Shown: piece by piece, positions 25,873-34,914 of the stretch
Position numbering within the stretch: the first letter of the stretch is position 1
Layout: each line of letters starts with the position of its first letter
Assembly (NCBI RefSeq): GCF_000712975.1
Contig: NZ_JHQL01000003.1
Location: forward strand, 62,001 to 126,000
Direction: 5' to 3'
DNA length: 64,000 nucleotides
From: Vreelandella neptunia
GTDB taxonomy: Bacteria; Pseudomonadota; Gammaproteobacteria; Pseudomonadales; Halomonadaceae
Notes under the pieces: generated by a model
What the model was told of the DNA's origin: nothing
Databases searched by the model: none
Seen by the model: the letters and a program-made list of their open reading frames with translations, nothing else
Translations under genes and position numbers: made by a program

Positions 25873-25941
25873 AGACGACATTAGTGGGATGGTTAGTGCA
25901 TAGCTGACTAGATGGTTTATGTGAGTATATGAGATTGCAGC

Positions 25942-27006
25942 ATGAGTAAAATGTTTTTCATTACCGGTGGTGCAGGCTTCATTGGCTCTGCCGTTATACG
26001 TGAGCTAATTCACAATACTGGGCACCGTATTGTCAACGTCGATAAACTCACTTATGCAGGCAATCTTGAATCGCTGACAAGTGTGGAAGACAGCGAGCGC
26101 TACACCTTTGTGCAGGCAGATATTTGCGATGCCCCGGCCATGCAGCAGCTGTTTGAACAGCACCAGCCCGATGTAGTGATGCACCTGGCTGCAGAGAGCC
26201 ACGTAGACCGCTCCATCGACGGGCCCGCCGAGTTTATTCAAACCAACGTGGTAGGCACCGCCGTATTGCTAGAAGCCGCCCGCGCGTATTGGAAAACCCT
26301 ACAGCAGCAAGATAAAGCAAAAGCAGAGGCCTTTCGTTTTCATCACATTAGTACAGATGAAGTGTATGGCGATTTGGAAGGCACCGACGACCTCTTTACA
26401 GAAACCACGCCTTATGCACCTAGTTCGCCGTACTCGGCCAGTAAAGCCAGTTCCGATCATCTAGTGCGCGCATGGCAGCGCACCTACGGCTTGCCCACAC
26501 TGGTGACCAACTGCTCCAACAATTACGGGCCATATCACTTCCCAGAAAAACTAATCCCGCTGATGATCCTCAATGCTCTAGCAGGAAAGCCGCTGCCGGT
26601 ATACGGCAATGGCCAGCAAATCCGCGATTGGTTATATGTGGAAGACCACGCCCGCGCCTTAATCAAAGTGGCTACAGAAGGCGGAATCGGCGAAACCTAC
26701 AACATCGGCGGGCATAACGAAAAAGCTAACCTTACCGTTGTTGAAACACTGTGCGACCTGCTTCAAGAGCTAGTTCCACAGGAACAGTCGTACCGTGACC
26801 TTATAACCTTCGTGACCGATCGCCCCGGCCACGACGTACGCTACGCTATTGATGCCAGCAAAATTGAACGAGAACTCGGTTGGACGCCAGAAGAAACCTT
26901 CGAAACCGGTCTACGCAAAACCGTGCAGTGGTACCTCGCCAACGAAACCTGGTGGAAACGCGTACAAGACGGCAGCTACCAAGGCCAACGTCTCGGCAGT
27001 TTGTAG
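25942..27006 (+). CDS. rfbB: dTDP-glucose 4,6-dehydratase
   Basis: Second step of dTDP-L-rhamnose synthesis: dTDP-glucose to the 4-keto-6-deoxy sugar, with bound [17 protein letters not shown] is the Rossmann motif (residues 8-21), STDEVYGDL contains the catalytic Thr-Asp-Glu, and [15 protein letters not shown] has the YxxxK pair. [21 protein letters not shown] is the usual C-terminal site. The 354-residue length is normal. It heads the rhamnose set in the order B-D-A-C, with a repeat element in each of the three gaps. Confidence 0.96.
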   Translation: MSKMFFITGGAGFIGSAVIRELIHNTGHRIVNVDKLTYAGNLESLTSVEDSERYTFVQADICDAPAMQQLFEQHQPDVVMHLAAESHVDRSIDGPAEFIQTNVVGTAVLLEAARAYWKTLQQQDKAKAEAFRFHHISTDEVYGDLEGTDDLFTETTPYAPSSPYSASKASSDHLVRAWQRTYGLPTLVTNCSNNYGPYHFPEKLIPLMILNALAGKPLPVYGNGQQIRDWLYVEDHARALIKVATEGGIGETYNIGGHNEKANLTVVETLCDLLQELVPQEQSYRDLITFVTDRPGHDVRYAIDASKIERELGWTPEETFETGLRKTVQWYLANETWWKRVQDGSYQGQRLGSL

Positions 27007-27020
27007 GAAGTAATAAAAGT

Positions 27021-27142
27021 AGCCACCGACGATACGGCAAGCACGGACAAAACCTATTTAGCCACGGACACTCACAGACGGCACGGACAAAACCTTTTGA
27101 TTGGTTTTGACCTTGTCCGTGTTTTCCGTGAGTGTCCGTGGC
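27021..27142. repeat. Long inverted intergenic repeat, family A, copy 2
   Basis: The core 27061-27142 begins GCCACGGACACTCACAGACG and ends GTCCGTGGC, with AAAACCTTTTG/TTGGTTTTGA inner arms. A partial extra left arm (AGCCACCGACGATACGGCA) precedes it. It ends seventeen bases before the rfbD start, so the rfbD ribosome-binding site is immediately outside it. Confidence 0.9.
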
Positions 27143-27158
27143 AAAAAAGGGGTTTATT

Positions 27159-28052
27159 ATGAACATCTTCATCACCGGCGGTAACGGCCAAGTAGGCTTT
27201 GAACTCCAGCGCCAATTTGCCCCGTTCGGCACTATTCTGGCCCCGACACGCCAAGAACTCGATTTAACCAACGCCGACGCAGTAGATACTTACCTTGCCA
27301 AACACCAGCCTGGCTTAATACTCAACGCGGCGGCCTACACAGCGGTTGATAACGCCGAGAGTGAACCAGGGCAGGCACAGCGCTTAAACGCTGAATTGCC
27401 CGCGCAGCTAGCGAAATATGCAGCCAAGCACGGCATTCCTCTGGTGCACTACTCAACGGATTACGTTTACCCAGGCAACGGCGAAACACCCTGGCAGGAA
27501 GATAGCCCCACAGGCCCACTCAGCGTTTACGGCCAAACCAAGTTGGAAGGGGATCAAGGGATTATCGAAAGCGGTGCCAGCCACCTGATTTTTCGCACTA
27601 GCTGGGTCTACGCTGCCCGTGGCAGCAACTTTATGAAAACCATGCTTCGCCTAGGCTGCGAGCGTGACGCACTGAGCATCGTTAACGATCAAATAGGCGC
27701 GCCTACGGCCGCGCGCCTAATCGCTCAAATCACCGCGTTGTCTTTCACGGTTTACGGCTCACGGCTCTCTATTCACATTCCCCAAGGCATTTACCACTTA
27801 GCCCCCAGGGGGGAAACCAGCTGGCACGGCTTCGCCAGCGAGATTTTCAGTCAAGCCCGAAAAGCCGGGGAAGCACTAACGATTACGCCTGAAAGCACCG
27901 CAGGCATCCCCGCGGCAGAGTACCCAGCACCCGCTCAGCGCCCGCTGAACTCACGCATGGCGTTGGGTAAGTTAGAAAGCGCACTAGGCATCACCATGCC
28001 GCCCTGGCAGAGCCAGCTAGCATTAACGCTTAAAGAACATCTCAGTAATTAA
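27159..28052 (+). CDS. rfbD: dTDP-4-dehydrorhamnose reductase
   Basis: Last step of dTDP-L-rhamnose synthesis, NAD(P)H-dependent. MNIFITGGNGQVGFELQRQF is the nucleotide-binding start. YSTDYVYPGNGETPWQEDSP and VYGQTKLEGDQ (YxxxK) are catalytic-region motifs, and RTSWVYAARGSNFMKTMLRL is typical. Length 297. I start at ATG 27159, which has AAGGGG seven bases upstream; the in-frame GTG at 27132 lies inside the repeat. Confidence 0.95.
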   Translation: MNIFITGGNGQVGFELQRQFAPFGTILAPTRQELDLTNADAVDTYLAKHQPGLILNAAAYTAVDNAESEPGQAQRLNAELPAQLAKYAAKHGIPLVHYSTDYVYPGNGETPWQEDSPTGPLSVYGQTKLEGDQGIIESGASHLIFRTSWVYAARGSNFMKTMLRLGCERDALSIVNDQIGAPTAARLIAQITALSFTVYGSRLSIHIPQGIYHLAPRGETSWHGFASEIFSQARKAGEALTITPESTAGIPAAEYPAPAQRPLNSRMALGKLESALGITMPPWQSQLALTLKEHLSN

Positions 28053-28064
28053 AAAATGTTATTC

Positions 28065-28150
28065 GCCACAGACGTCACGGACAAAACCATTTATTTGTTA
28101 TTGAGTTGTTGCTTTTGACTTTGTCCGTGTTTTCCGTGAGTGTCCGTGGC
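28065..28150. repeat. Long inverted intergenic repeat, family A, copy 3
   Basis: Runs from GCCACAGACGTCACGGACAA to CCGTGAGTGTCCGTGGC with inner arms AAAACCA/GGTT-like and an AT-rich centre. It is immediately followed by copy 4. Confidence 0.9.
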
Positions 28151-28165
28151 CAATACCCAATACCC

Positions 28166-28251
28166 GCCACGGACGATACGGACAAAACCATTTATTTATT
28201 ATTGGGTTTTTGGTTTTGACTTTGTCCGTGTTTTCCGTGAGTGTCCGTGGC
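28166..28251. repeat. Long inverted intergenic repeat, family A, copy 4
   Basis: Tandem neighbour of copy 3, 15 bp apart and almost the same length: GCCACGGACGATACGGACAA at the left, TTTTCCGTGAGTGTCCGTGG at the right. It ends about 40 bp upstream of rfbA. Confidence 0.9.
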
Positions 28252-28293
28252 TAAAAATGAAAACCCTTAGCTAAACCGATGAAAGAGCCCACT

Positions 28294-29184
28294 ATGAGCC
28301 AAAACTCACAAAGAAAAGGTATTATCCTGGCCGGTGGCTCGGGCACACGGTTACACCCCATTACTCGTGGTGTATCCAAGCAATTACTGCCAATTTACGA
28401 TAAGCCGATGATCTACTACCCGATCTCGGTGCTCATGCTGGCAGGCATCCGCGATATTCTGATTATCTCCACACCTGAAGATCTACCTCAATACCAAAAC
28501 CTGCTCGGCAGCGGCGAAGACTTTGGCATTAATCTACAATATGCCGAACAGCCAAGTCCCGATGGTCTGGCACAAGCCTTTATTATCGGTGAAGCGTTTA
28601 TTGGCGAAAGCCCCGTTTGCTTGGTGTTAGGCGACAACATTTTCCATGGTCAACACTTTTCAGATCAGCTAAAACGCGCCAGTTCCCGCACGTCAGGCGC
28701 AACGGTATTTGGCTATTTGGTGAAAGACCCTGAGCGTTTCGGCGTAGTTGAATTTGATGAGCAGGGTCGCGCTATCTCCATTGAAGAGAAACCCAAAAAG
28801 CCCAAGTCTGCTTACGCCGTTACGGGGCTATATTTCTACGATAATGATGTTGTAGAAGTCGCCAAAAACGTAAAGCCTTCAGAGCGTGGCGAGCTGGAAA
28901 TCACCAGTGTGAATAACGCCTACCTGCAGCGTGGCGATTTACGTGTAGAACGGCTAGGCCGCGGCTTCGCTTGGTTAGACACCGGCACCCACGACAGCCT
29001 GCTAGAAGCTAGCCAGTACGTACAAACTATTGAACACCGACAGGGCCTCAAAATCGCCTGTTTGGAAGAAATAGCCTGGCAGCAACAGTGGATCAGCGAC
29101 GAACACCTAACCGAACTCGCCAAACCACTCGCCAAAACCCAATACGGCCAATACCTACAGCGCCTGATAGCAGCCAAACGATAA
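28294..29184 (+). CDS. rfbA: Glucose-1-phosphate thymidylyltransferase
   Basis: First step of dTDP-rhamnose synthesis: dTTP plus glucose-1-phosphate gives dTDP-glucose. [20 protein letters not shown] is the nucleotide-binding signature. [19 protein letters not shown] follows, then VLGDNIFHG with the metal-binding aspartate, and [20 protein letters not shown]. About 296 residues from the preferred start ATG 28294; ATG 28279 is an in-frame alternative with no ribosome-binding site of its own. Confidence 0.96.
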   Translation: MSQNSQRKGIILAGGSGTRLHPITRGVSKQLLPIYDKPMIYYPISVLMLAGIRDILIISTPEDLPQYQNLLGSGEDFGINLQYAEQPSPDGLAQAFIIGEAFIGESPVCLVLGDNIFHGQHFSDQLKRASSRTSGATVFGYLVKDPERFGVVEFDEQGRAISIEEKPKKPKSAYAVTGLYFYDNDVVEVAKNVKPSERGELEITSVNNAYLQRGDLRVERLGRGFAWLDTGTHDSLLEASQYVQTIEHRQGLKIACLEEIAWQQQWISDEHLTELAKPLAKTQYGQYLQRLIAAKR

Positions 29185-29190
29185 TATCTA

Positions 29191-29342
29191 GCCACGGACC
29201 CTCACGGGAAACCTATTTCGCCACGGACCTTCACGGGAAACCTATTTCGCCACGGACACTCACGGACGGCACGGACAAAGCCTTAAATTCTTTATTGGTT
29301 TTTGTTTTTGACCTTGTCCGTGTTTTCCGTGAGTGTCCGTGG
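29191..29342. repeat. Long inverted intergenic repeat, family A, copy 5, with triplicated left arm
   Basis: Two 29-bp units (GCCACGGACCCTCACGGGAA and then ACCTATTTC; GCCACGGACCTTCACGGGAA and then ACCTATTTC) precede a full element that starts at about 29249 and ends with TGTCCGTGGC. The left arm is therefore present three times in a row. It lies 38 bp upstream of rfbC. Confidence 0.9.
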
Positions 29343-29380
29343 CCAATTAAAACGCTGCTAATTTAGGTGGTCTACTAGCT

Positions 29381-29929
29381 ATGCAATACGAAAAACTCGC
29401 CATTCCCGATGTGGTGTTAATTACTCCCCAGGTCTTCGGCGATGAGCGTGGTTTCTTCATGGAAACGTTTCGCCAAAGTGAATTCGAAGCCCACTGTGGT
29501 CACCACACCTTTGTGCAGGACAACCATAGCAAATCTGCTCACGGAATCCTGCGCGGCCTGCATTACCAGCACCAACAGCCACAGGGTAAATTAGTGCGTG
29601 TCACCCAAGGGGAAGTGTTCGATGTAGCGGTGGATATGCGCCAAAACTCGCCGACCTTCGGCCAATGGGTGGGGGCAACCCTGAATGAACAGAATAAGCA
29701 AATGCTATGGGTACCACCTGGCTTTGCCCACGGTTTTTATGTCACCAGTGAAGAAGCTGAGTTTCAGTATAAATGCACCAACTACTATGCCCCAGGGGAT
29801 GAAGTGTCGCTGCGTTGGGACGACCCCACACTTAATATTCAATGGCCCCTGGTAAACAGCCAACCGCCTGTGCTGTCAGCCAAAGATCAGCACGGCGTAA
29901 GTTTGCTAAACGCCCCTCGTTTTAATTAA
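29381..29929 (+). CDS. rfbC: dTDP-4-dehydrorhamnose 3,5-epimerase
   Basis: Third step of dTDP-L-rhamnose synthesis. The cupin-fold enzyme shows DERGFFMETFRQSEFE, QDNHSKSAHGILRGLHYQ (active-site histidine) and MLWVPPGFAHGFYVTSEEAEF. The 182-residue length is normal. TAGGTGG lies about 11 bases upstream. It completes the rfb set; all four enzymes are intact, so the cluster can make dTDP-L-rhamnose. Confidence 0.96.
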   Translation: MQYEKLAIPDVVLITPQVFGDERGFFMETFRQSEFEAHCGHHTFVQDNHSKSAHGILRGLHYQHQQPQGKLVRVTQGEVFDVAVDMRQNSPTFGQWVGATLNEQNKQMLWVPPGFAHGFYVTSEEAEFQYKCTNYYAPGDEVSLRWDDPTLNIQWPLVNSQPPVLSAKDQHGVSLLNAPRFN

Positions 29930-29934
29930 AATTA

Positions 29935-32220
29935 ATGAACACAAAAGAAGTGAATGGAGCTGCCCACACCATGTCCTTAGTCGTGTACGTAGGAACCGAT
30001 AAATTCAAGGTCGAATCAAATGCCGACGTGCGCGAGCAGAATGCGACTGAACTAACACTAAGCGATATCGCAACTGGGCACCCCAGCGAAGCTGAAAGTC
30101 AAACGTTGCTGGTTGATGCCTTTGATGAAAGCGCCGTATCAACGCTAGAACACTGGCTGAAAATAGATACTACGCGTGAATGCGTTATTGCGTGGCCGCA
30201 TCCAGCAGCGTGGCTGGCTGCAAACTTGCAAAACGCCAGCCGCCCAAAAGAAGCTCTATGGCAATGGAGCCACCAAGCAGATCTCATTCTCAAGCTATAT
30301 AAAACAAAACGTCGCCAAGTATCGCTACATGGTTATGTGCCAGGAGCGCCTATTAGCGAAGCGCTTCCAGAAGCAGCTAGCCTTACGCTTGAGTATATTG
30401 CGCCGCTATATCGCTTAATGGCGACACAGCTTGTCCAAGAAAATAGCCTGCTTCAGCAAGCTCATAACTACCTGAAAGCCAGTAGTGCAAGTGCCTCCTC
30501 TTGGCAAATGCCAGTAGTGCAAGCGGTAGAACAAAGCCTGCACTACTTGAGTAATGAGCATCAACAGCAGCAAGCGCAGGTAAAAGAGCTACAAGCTGTA
30601 AAAACCGAGCTATCAAACGTACAAGAACACAGCAGCCAATTAACGCAACAATTAGCAGAGCTTAACCAAGAACACAGTAGTGAAAAGGCCAAAAGCAAAG
30701 CGAAGCAGCAGCAGGTAGAAGAAGTTAGCCAGCGCCTTTCGGAAAAAAATGCCCAGCTTCTAGAAACAGAAAAAACCAACGAAAAACTTGAAAAAGCGCT
30801 AAAAGAGAGCCAGCAAGGCAGAGAGGCAGCACAAACCGCCTTGGAAAAGGAGCAGGCAAGCGTAACCAAGCTGAGGCAAGAGCAGGCTAGCCTACAAAAG
30901 CATGCCCACAGCATTGAAAAAGAAAATGCCGCGCTGTTAGAGCAGTTAACCAAGGTGCAGCAGGCACTTGAAGAGCGGACGCTTGAACATCAACAAAAGC
31001 ACGCAAAGCTAGAACAAGAGCAAGCCCGCCTTCAAGATCATGCACACAGCGTTGAAACAGAAAATGCCGCGCTGTTAGAGCAGCTAATGAAAGTGCAAGA
31101 AGCGCTTGAAGAAAGTCTACTCAAAAACCAGAGCCAAGAAGAAGAGCTTAATGAAAAAACAGTTAAGCTAAACTGGCTCAGGAAAAAAACTAAAAAACAA
31201 GAAGAGCAGCTGGATGAACAACAGCAATCCATCGGCCAACTGCAAAAAGACGTAAAAGAAAAAGAGCAGCAAGCGCAAAAACTTAAAAAAAGCATCACCC
31301 AGCTAGAAACAGCCGCAGCAGCCACTGCCGAACAGCACCAAGTGGCGCTTCGCAATGCCGCTGAAACGGCCAAGCAAAAAGAGAAGCAGCTAATCGAAAA
31401 AGCGGAGCAAGTGGCTAAACAGCAGGTAGAGTTCAAAAGACAGACTGAAAAGCAGCAAAAAGAGCTACAAAAAAGGCTGGAAACCGCACGTAAAGAGCGC
31501 ACGCAACTCGGTCAAGAAAAAGACCAACTCAAGCAACAGCTAACTGCCTTCCAAGAAGCACTTAGCCAACAAATCAAAGAAAAAGAAAACACCTTAAAAG
31601 CCAAAGGAAACCTTAAAAAGCAGCTTACGGCAGCAGAAAAAGCAGCTATACAACAACAACGTGTGTTAGATCAGGAAAACACAGAAAAATCGCTGATTGT
31701 AGGTCAGCTACATGAAACACAAGAGCAACTGGTTAAAACTAGTAAGAACAGTGAGCATTACAAGAAACAAGCGGAAACCCGCCAAAAAACCATTAATGTG
31801 CTTAAGCAGCAGCATCAGCTAGAGCGCCACCAATATGAAAGCGTAGTGCAATGGTTGCGGGTAAGCGGGCACCGTAACGCTGCCGCAGCCTACCGCTATA
31901 GCCGTCCGTTTAAGCGTGCGTTACCGCAACAAATTGCGGCCATTAATGAAAGCCCCTTCTTTGATGCACAGTGGTACTGTGAACAGTATCCTGATGTAAA
32001 AACCTCAGGAATTGCCCCAGCCGAACACTTTCTGAAGTTTGGCGCCATTGAGGGTCGAAACCCAAGCGATAAGTTCGACACCTATTTCTACCTAAGTGAA
32101 TATCCCGATGTTGCAGAATCAGGGCAAAATCCGTTACTTCACTATGTGCGCCATGGCCAGTTTGAAGAACGGTTGCCTGCTAGGCCGCAGCAACAGCTTC
32201 CTGCCCCAGCTGAAAAATAA
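29935..32220 (+). CDS. Large coiled-coil protein with C-terminal glycosyltransferase-associated repeats
   Basis: 761 residues with no recognised enzyme domain. Residues 1 to about 205 form a globular head. About 205-620 is one long Gln/Glu/Lys-rich coiled coil, including a near-perfect tandem duplication of about 45 residues marked by HAHSIEKENAALLEQL and HAHSVETENAALLEQL. The C-terminus (about 660-750) has two copies of a motif of the form FDxxxYxxxYPDVxxSGxxPxxHFxxxGxxEGRxP. This motif is often attached to polysaccharide glycosyltransferases, and it recurs in the protein at 54854-56941. ATG 29971 is an alternative start. It may be a scaffold or length-measuring partner for chain-building enzymes; this is inference. 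Confidence 0.75.
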   Translation: MNTKEVNGAAHTMSLVVYVGTDKFKVESNADVREQNATELTLSDIATGHPSEAESQTLLVDAFDESAVSTLEHWLKIDTTRECVIAWPHPAAWLAANLQNASRPKEALWQWSHQADLILKLYKTKRRQVSLHGYVPGAPISEALPEAASLTLEYIAPLYRLMATQLVQENSLLQQAHNYLKASSASASSWQMPVVQAVEQSLHYLSNEHQQQQAQVKELQAVKTELSNVQEHSSQLTQQLAELNQEHSSEKAKSKAKQQQVEEVSQRLSEKNAQLLETEKTNEKLEKALKESQQGREAAQTALEKEQASVTKLRQEQASLQKHAHSIEKENAALLEQLTKVQQALEERTLEHQQKHAKLEQEQARLQDHAHSVETENAALLEQLMKVQEALEESLLKNQSQEEELNEKTVKLNWLRKKTKKQEEQLDEQQQSIGQLQKDVKEKEQQAQKLKKSITQLETAAAATAEQHQVALRNAAETAKQKEKQLIEKAEQVAKQQVEFKRQTEKQQKELQKRLETARKERTQLGQEKDQLKQQLTAFQEALSQQIKEKENTLKAKGNLKKQLTAAEKAAIQQQRVLDQENTEKSLIVGQLHETQEQLVKTSKNSEHYKKQAETRQKTINVLKQQHQLERHQYESVVQWLRVSGHRNAAAAYRYSRPFKRALPQQIAAINESPFFDAQWYCEQYPDVKTSGIAPAEHFLKFGAIEGRNPSDKFDTYFYLSEYPDVAESGQNPLLHYVRHGQFEERLPARPQQQLPAPAEK

Positions 32221-32289
32221 TGCATAAGCCCCATAACGTTAGTCACACCAGCGCAATTTTAGGCTCAAGCAAATAAAAGCGACCGACAC

Positions 32290-33309
32290 ATGCCCAGCAC
32301 CCACGCAAATATTCTGTACATCGGCCCCCTTAGGCCAGAAACGCTAGCGTTATTAGGAAGTATCTCTACAGAAAAGGCTCTGTTTGTCACACCTTCCCAA
32401 CAAGAAGCGCAGTGGCAAGAAGTGCAAGCGGCTATTCCCAGCGCAGCACAGCAAATAGCCAAGTTAGCAGAAGCGAGCGGCGAGCTACCTTATTACGAGT
32501 TTAATTTACCGGAATTTAATGCAAGTCAGCCAGCCTCGGGTCTTTATACGCTTTACCCTGGGCTTGAGCTTATTGAAAGTGACACGCAAGCACTAAAAAG
32601 TGTTGCAGGGTTACTAGAAGAGATTGGAAGCCAAGCAGTCGATATGCTGGTAGTGGAGCAGCCAGAGCTTGTATGGCCAACGTTACAAGCCTTAGCCGGT
32701 AGCCAGCATGATCAGCAAATGAATCAGCTCTGGCTACGGGTAGGTAGCGTGCCGCTTTATCAAGGTACGCCAGAAGTAGCAGAAATCCTCAGCTGGTGCG
32801 AACAGCACGGGTTTGAGCTACAGGCTCGCAATGAAGAAGACCCAGACCTACCCCTGTTACAGCTTACCCGCCACGCTTACTACTACCGCTGGAAGGAAGA
32901 AGCGAGGCGAAGTGCCAAGTTAGCAAAACAGCTAAAAACAGCCCAGCAAGAATCAGAAAAACAGCAGGCCCAGCAAGAAAAAGAGCAGATAGAGCAATCT
33001 AAAAAGCATGAACAGCAACAGGCTGACTATCAAAAACATTTGAAAGATAGCGAAGAGCAGCTGCGTCAACAACAGGTTAAGTATGAACAATTGCAACAAC
33101 AAAATAAGAAGCTACAGCAGCAGCTAACAGAGCAACAAGCTGAAGTAGAAGCGTTGCAAGCAACGTTTGAAAAGCAGCAGGCGATAGCAGCTTCAGTGAC
33201 TGCTTTACATCAAGCATTAGATAATAAATTTGAAGAACATCAAGCGTACCTTAAAAAGACCGTTAATGCGCTGGGGCAGCATATAACCCGCCGCACACAA
33301 GACAAGTAA
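32290..33309 (+). CDS. Coiled-coil protein of unknown function
   Basis: 339 residues: an alpha/beta-like head (about 1-200, including AVDMLVVEQPELVWPTLQAL) followed by a Gln/Glu-rich coiled coil (about 205-305). Its head-plus-coil layout resembles the N-terminal two-thirds of the protein encoded just upstream, but I do not see clear sequence identity in the head. The gene sits between that protein and a small TPR-like one. No catalytic motif is recognised. Confidence 0.7.
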   Translation: MPSTHANILYIGPLRPETLALLGSISTEKALFVTPSQQEAQWQEVQAAIPSAAQQIAKLAEASGELPYYEFNLPEFNASQPASGLYTLYPGLELIESDTQALKSVAGLLEEIGSQAVDMLVVEQPELVWPTLQALAGSQHDQQMNQLWLRVGSVPLYQGTPEVAEILSWCEQHGFELQARNEEDPDLPLLQLTRHAYYYRWKEEARRSAKLAKQLKTAQQESEKQQAQQEKEQIEQSKKHEQQQADYQKHLKDSEEQLRQQQVKYEQLQQQNKKLQQQLTEQQAEVEALQATFEKQQAIAASVTALHQALDNKFEEHQAYLKKTVNALGQHITRRTQDK

Positions 33310-33345
33310 TGACTACTAACTATTAGCGATCGAGACATAGCCACC

Positions 33346-33639
33346 ATGGATGTGACCACCAGCATTGTCGCTAGCGCCTCAAAACACTACCGCGAAGGTA
33401 ATTATCGTGAAGCGCTTACGTTCTACCAAAAAGCAGCCGCAACCTACGGTAGTGCGCTTTTTAAAACTAATATTATGCTTTGCGAACAACGCCTAAAAAC
33501 CAGCAGCACTAAAGAACCAGTGCTGCCAGGCTCGCCAGCAGAATCGCGTCAGCTAAGTGAAACACAGCATTTGCTAGAGCATTACTACCAGCGCTGCCAA
33601 GAACTCGAATACCAGTTGCTCGAAAACGTCGCACAATAG
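33346..33639 (+). CDS. Small TPR-like protein
   Basis: 97 residues. The N-terminal half (IVASASKHYREGNYREALTFYQKAAATYG in part) has the spacing of a tetratricopeptide helix pair; the C-terminal half is a short coiled coil (LLEHYYQRCQELEYQLLENV). It ends 18 bases before wecB. Similar small TPR pieces form the N-termini of large polysaccharide glycosyltransferases, so it may be a stand-alone version of such an adapter. Function unknown. Confidence 0.65.
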   Translation: MDVTTSIVASASKHYREGNYREALTFYQKAAATYGSALFKTNIMLCEQRLKTSSTKEPVLPGSPAESRQLSETQHLLEHYYQRCQELEYQLLENVAQ

Positions 33640-33657
33640 GCAAGGAAAAGGGAAGTT

Positions 33658-34776
33658 ATGAAAGTTTTAACGGTATTTGGTACACGCCCTGAAGCCATTA
33701 AAATGGCGCCGTTGGCGTTACAGCTTGCAGCAGACAAGCGCTTTGAAGCCAAGGTTTGTGTGACTGCCCAGCACCGTGAGATGTTGGATCAAGTCTTGGA
33801 TCTTTTCGAGCTAACGCCCGATTACGACCTTAATATCATGAAGCCTGGTCAGGACCTCAACGATGTCACCTGCGGGATACTTCAGGGGCTGAAACCCGTA
33901 CTGGAAGACTTCAAACCAGACATAGTGCTGGTTCACGGTGATACGGCTACCACCTTTGCCACCACCCTTGCCTGCTATTATCAGCAAATCCCGGTTGGCC
34001 ACGTAGAAGCAGGCCTGCGCACCGGTAATTTGTACTCCCCTTGGCCTGAAGAGGGTAACCGTAAGTTAACTGGAGCTCTGGCCGCCGTGCATTTTGCTCC
34101 TACGTCTACTTCACGGCAAAATTTACTTAATGAAGGCGTAGGCCCAGCCGATATCCACGTGACTGGCAACACGGTAATTGATGCACTGTTAGATGTAGTT
34201 GAAAAACTGGAAGCTAATCCAGCGCTTGCAGAAGAACAAGCAAAACGTTTTCCAATGCTAGATGCCAACAAGAAGTTGATATTAGTTACCGGCCATCGCC
34301 GGGAAAGCTTTGGCGGTGGCTTCGAGCGGATCTGCCAAGCTTTAGCAGATACCGCCAAAGCCTTCCCAGAAACACAAATTCTTTACCCCGTGCACCTTAA
34401 CCCGAATGTACGCGAGCCGGTTAACCGCTTGTTGGCAGATGTTGAAAACGTTCACCTTATTGAGCCACAAGACTATCTGCCCTTTGTTTACCTAATGAAC
34501 CAAGCGCATATCATTTTGACTGATTCCGGCGGTATTCAAGAAGAAGCACCGTCATTAGGTAAGCCCGTATTGGTAATGCGTGACACCACGGAACGCCCAG
34601 AAGCCGTAGAAGCAGGCACCGTCAAACTAGTAGGCACTGACGCAACAACAATAACCAGTGCGCTGAAAGCCTTGTTGACCGATGAGCAGGCCTACAACGC
34701 CATGAGTTACGCCCACAACCCCTACGGCGACGGCAAAGCCTGTCAACGCATCCGCGACGTGCTAGCAAGCTCATAA
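33658..34776 (+). CDS. wecB: UDP-N-acetylglucosamine 2-epimerase
   Basis: Interconverts UDP-GlcNAc and UDP-ManNAc. [19 protein letters not shown] is the family start. [52 protein letters not shown] and [22 protein letters not shown] are all present. The 372-residue length is normal. GGGAAG lies just upstream of the ATG. With the wecC product it would make UDP-N-acetyl-D-mannosaminuronic acid. Confidence 0.96.
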   Translation: MKVLTVFGTRPEAIKMAPLALQLAADKRFEAKVCVTAQHREMLDQVLDLFELTPDYDLNIMKPGQDLNDVTCGILQGLKPVLEDFKPDIVLVHGDTATTFATTLACYYQQIPVGHVEAGLRTGNLYSPWPEEGNRKLTGALAAVHFAPTSTSRQNLLNEGVGPADIHVTGNTVIDALLDVVEKLEANPALAEEQAKRFPMLDANKKLILVTGHRRESFGGGFERICQALADTAKAFPETQILYPVHLNPNVREPVNRLLADVENVHLIEPQDYLPFVYLMNQAHIILTDSGGIQEEAPSLGKPVLVMRDTTERPEAVEAGTVKLVGTDATTITSALKALLTDEQAYNAMSYAHNPYGDGKACQRIRDVLASS

Positions 34777-34791
34777 GCTGACAACTTTTTT

Positions 34792-34887
34792 GCCACAGAC
34801 GCTCACGGAAAACACGGACAAGGTCAAAAGCAACCTAAGAACTTAAAAGCTAAAAAGTATTTATGGTTTTGTCCGTGTCGTCCGTGG
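34792..34887. repeat. Long inverted intergenic repeat, family A, copy 6 (opposite orientation)
   Basis: Here the long arm with the CTCACGGAAAACACGGACAA block is on the left and the short arm (TTGTCCGTGTCGTCCGTGGC) on the right, the reverse of the other copies. It fills the gap between wecB and wecC. Confidence 0.9.
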
Positions 34888-34914
34888 CTAATAAATTTTA
34901 TCAAGGAATGAAAC

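Noticed and set aside
31038..31502. Reverse-strand ORF of 154 residues, rich in Ser, Cys and Phe
   Set aside because: Mirror image of the Gln/Lys/Glu coiled-coil codons on the plus strand; composition not protein-like.
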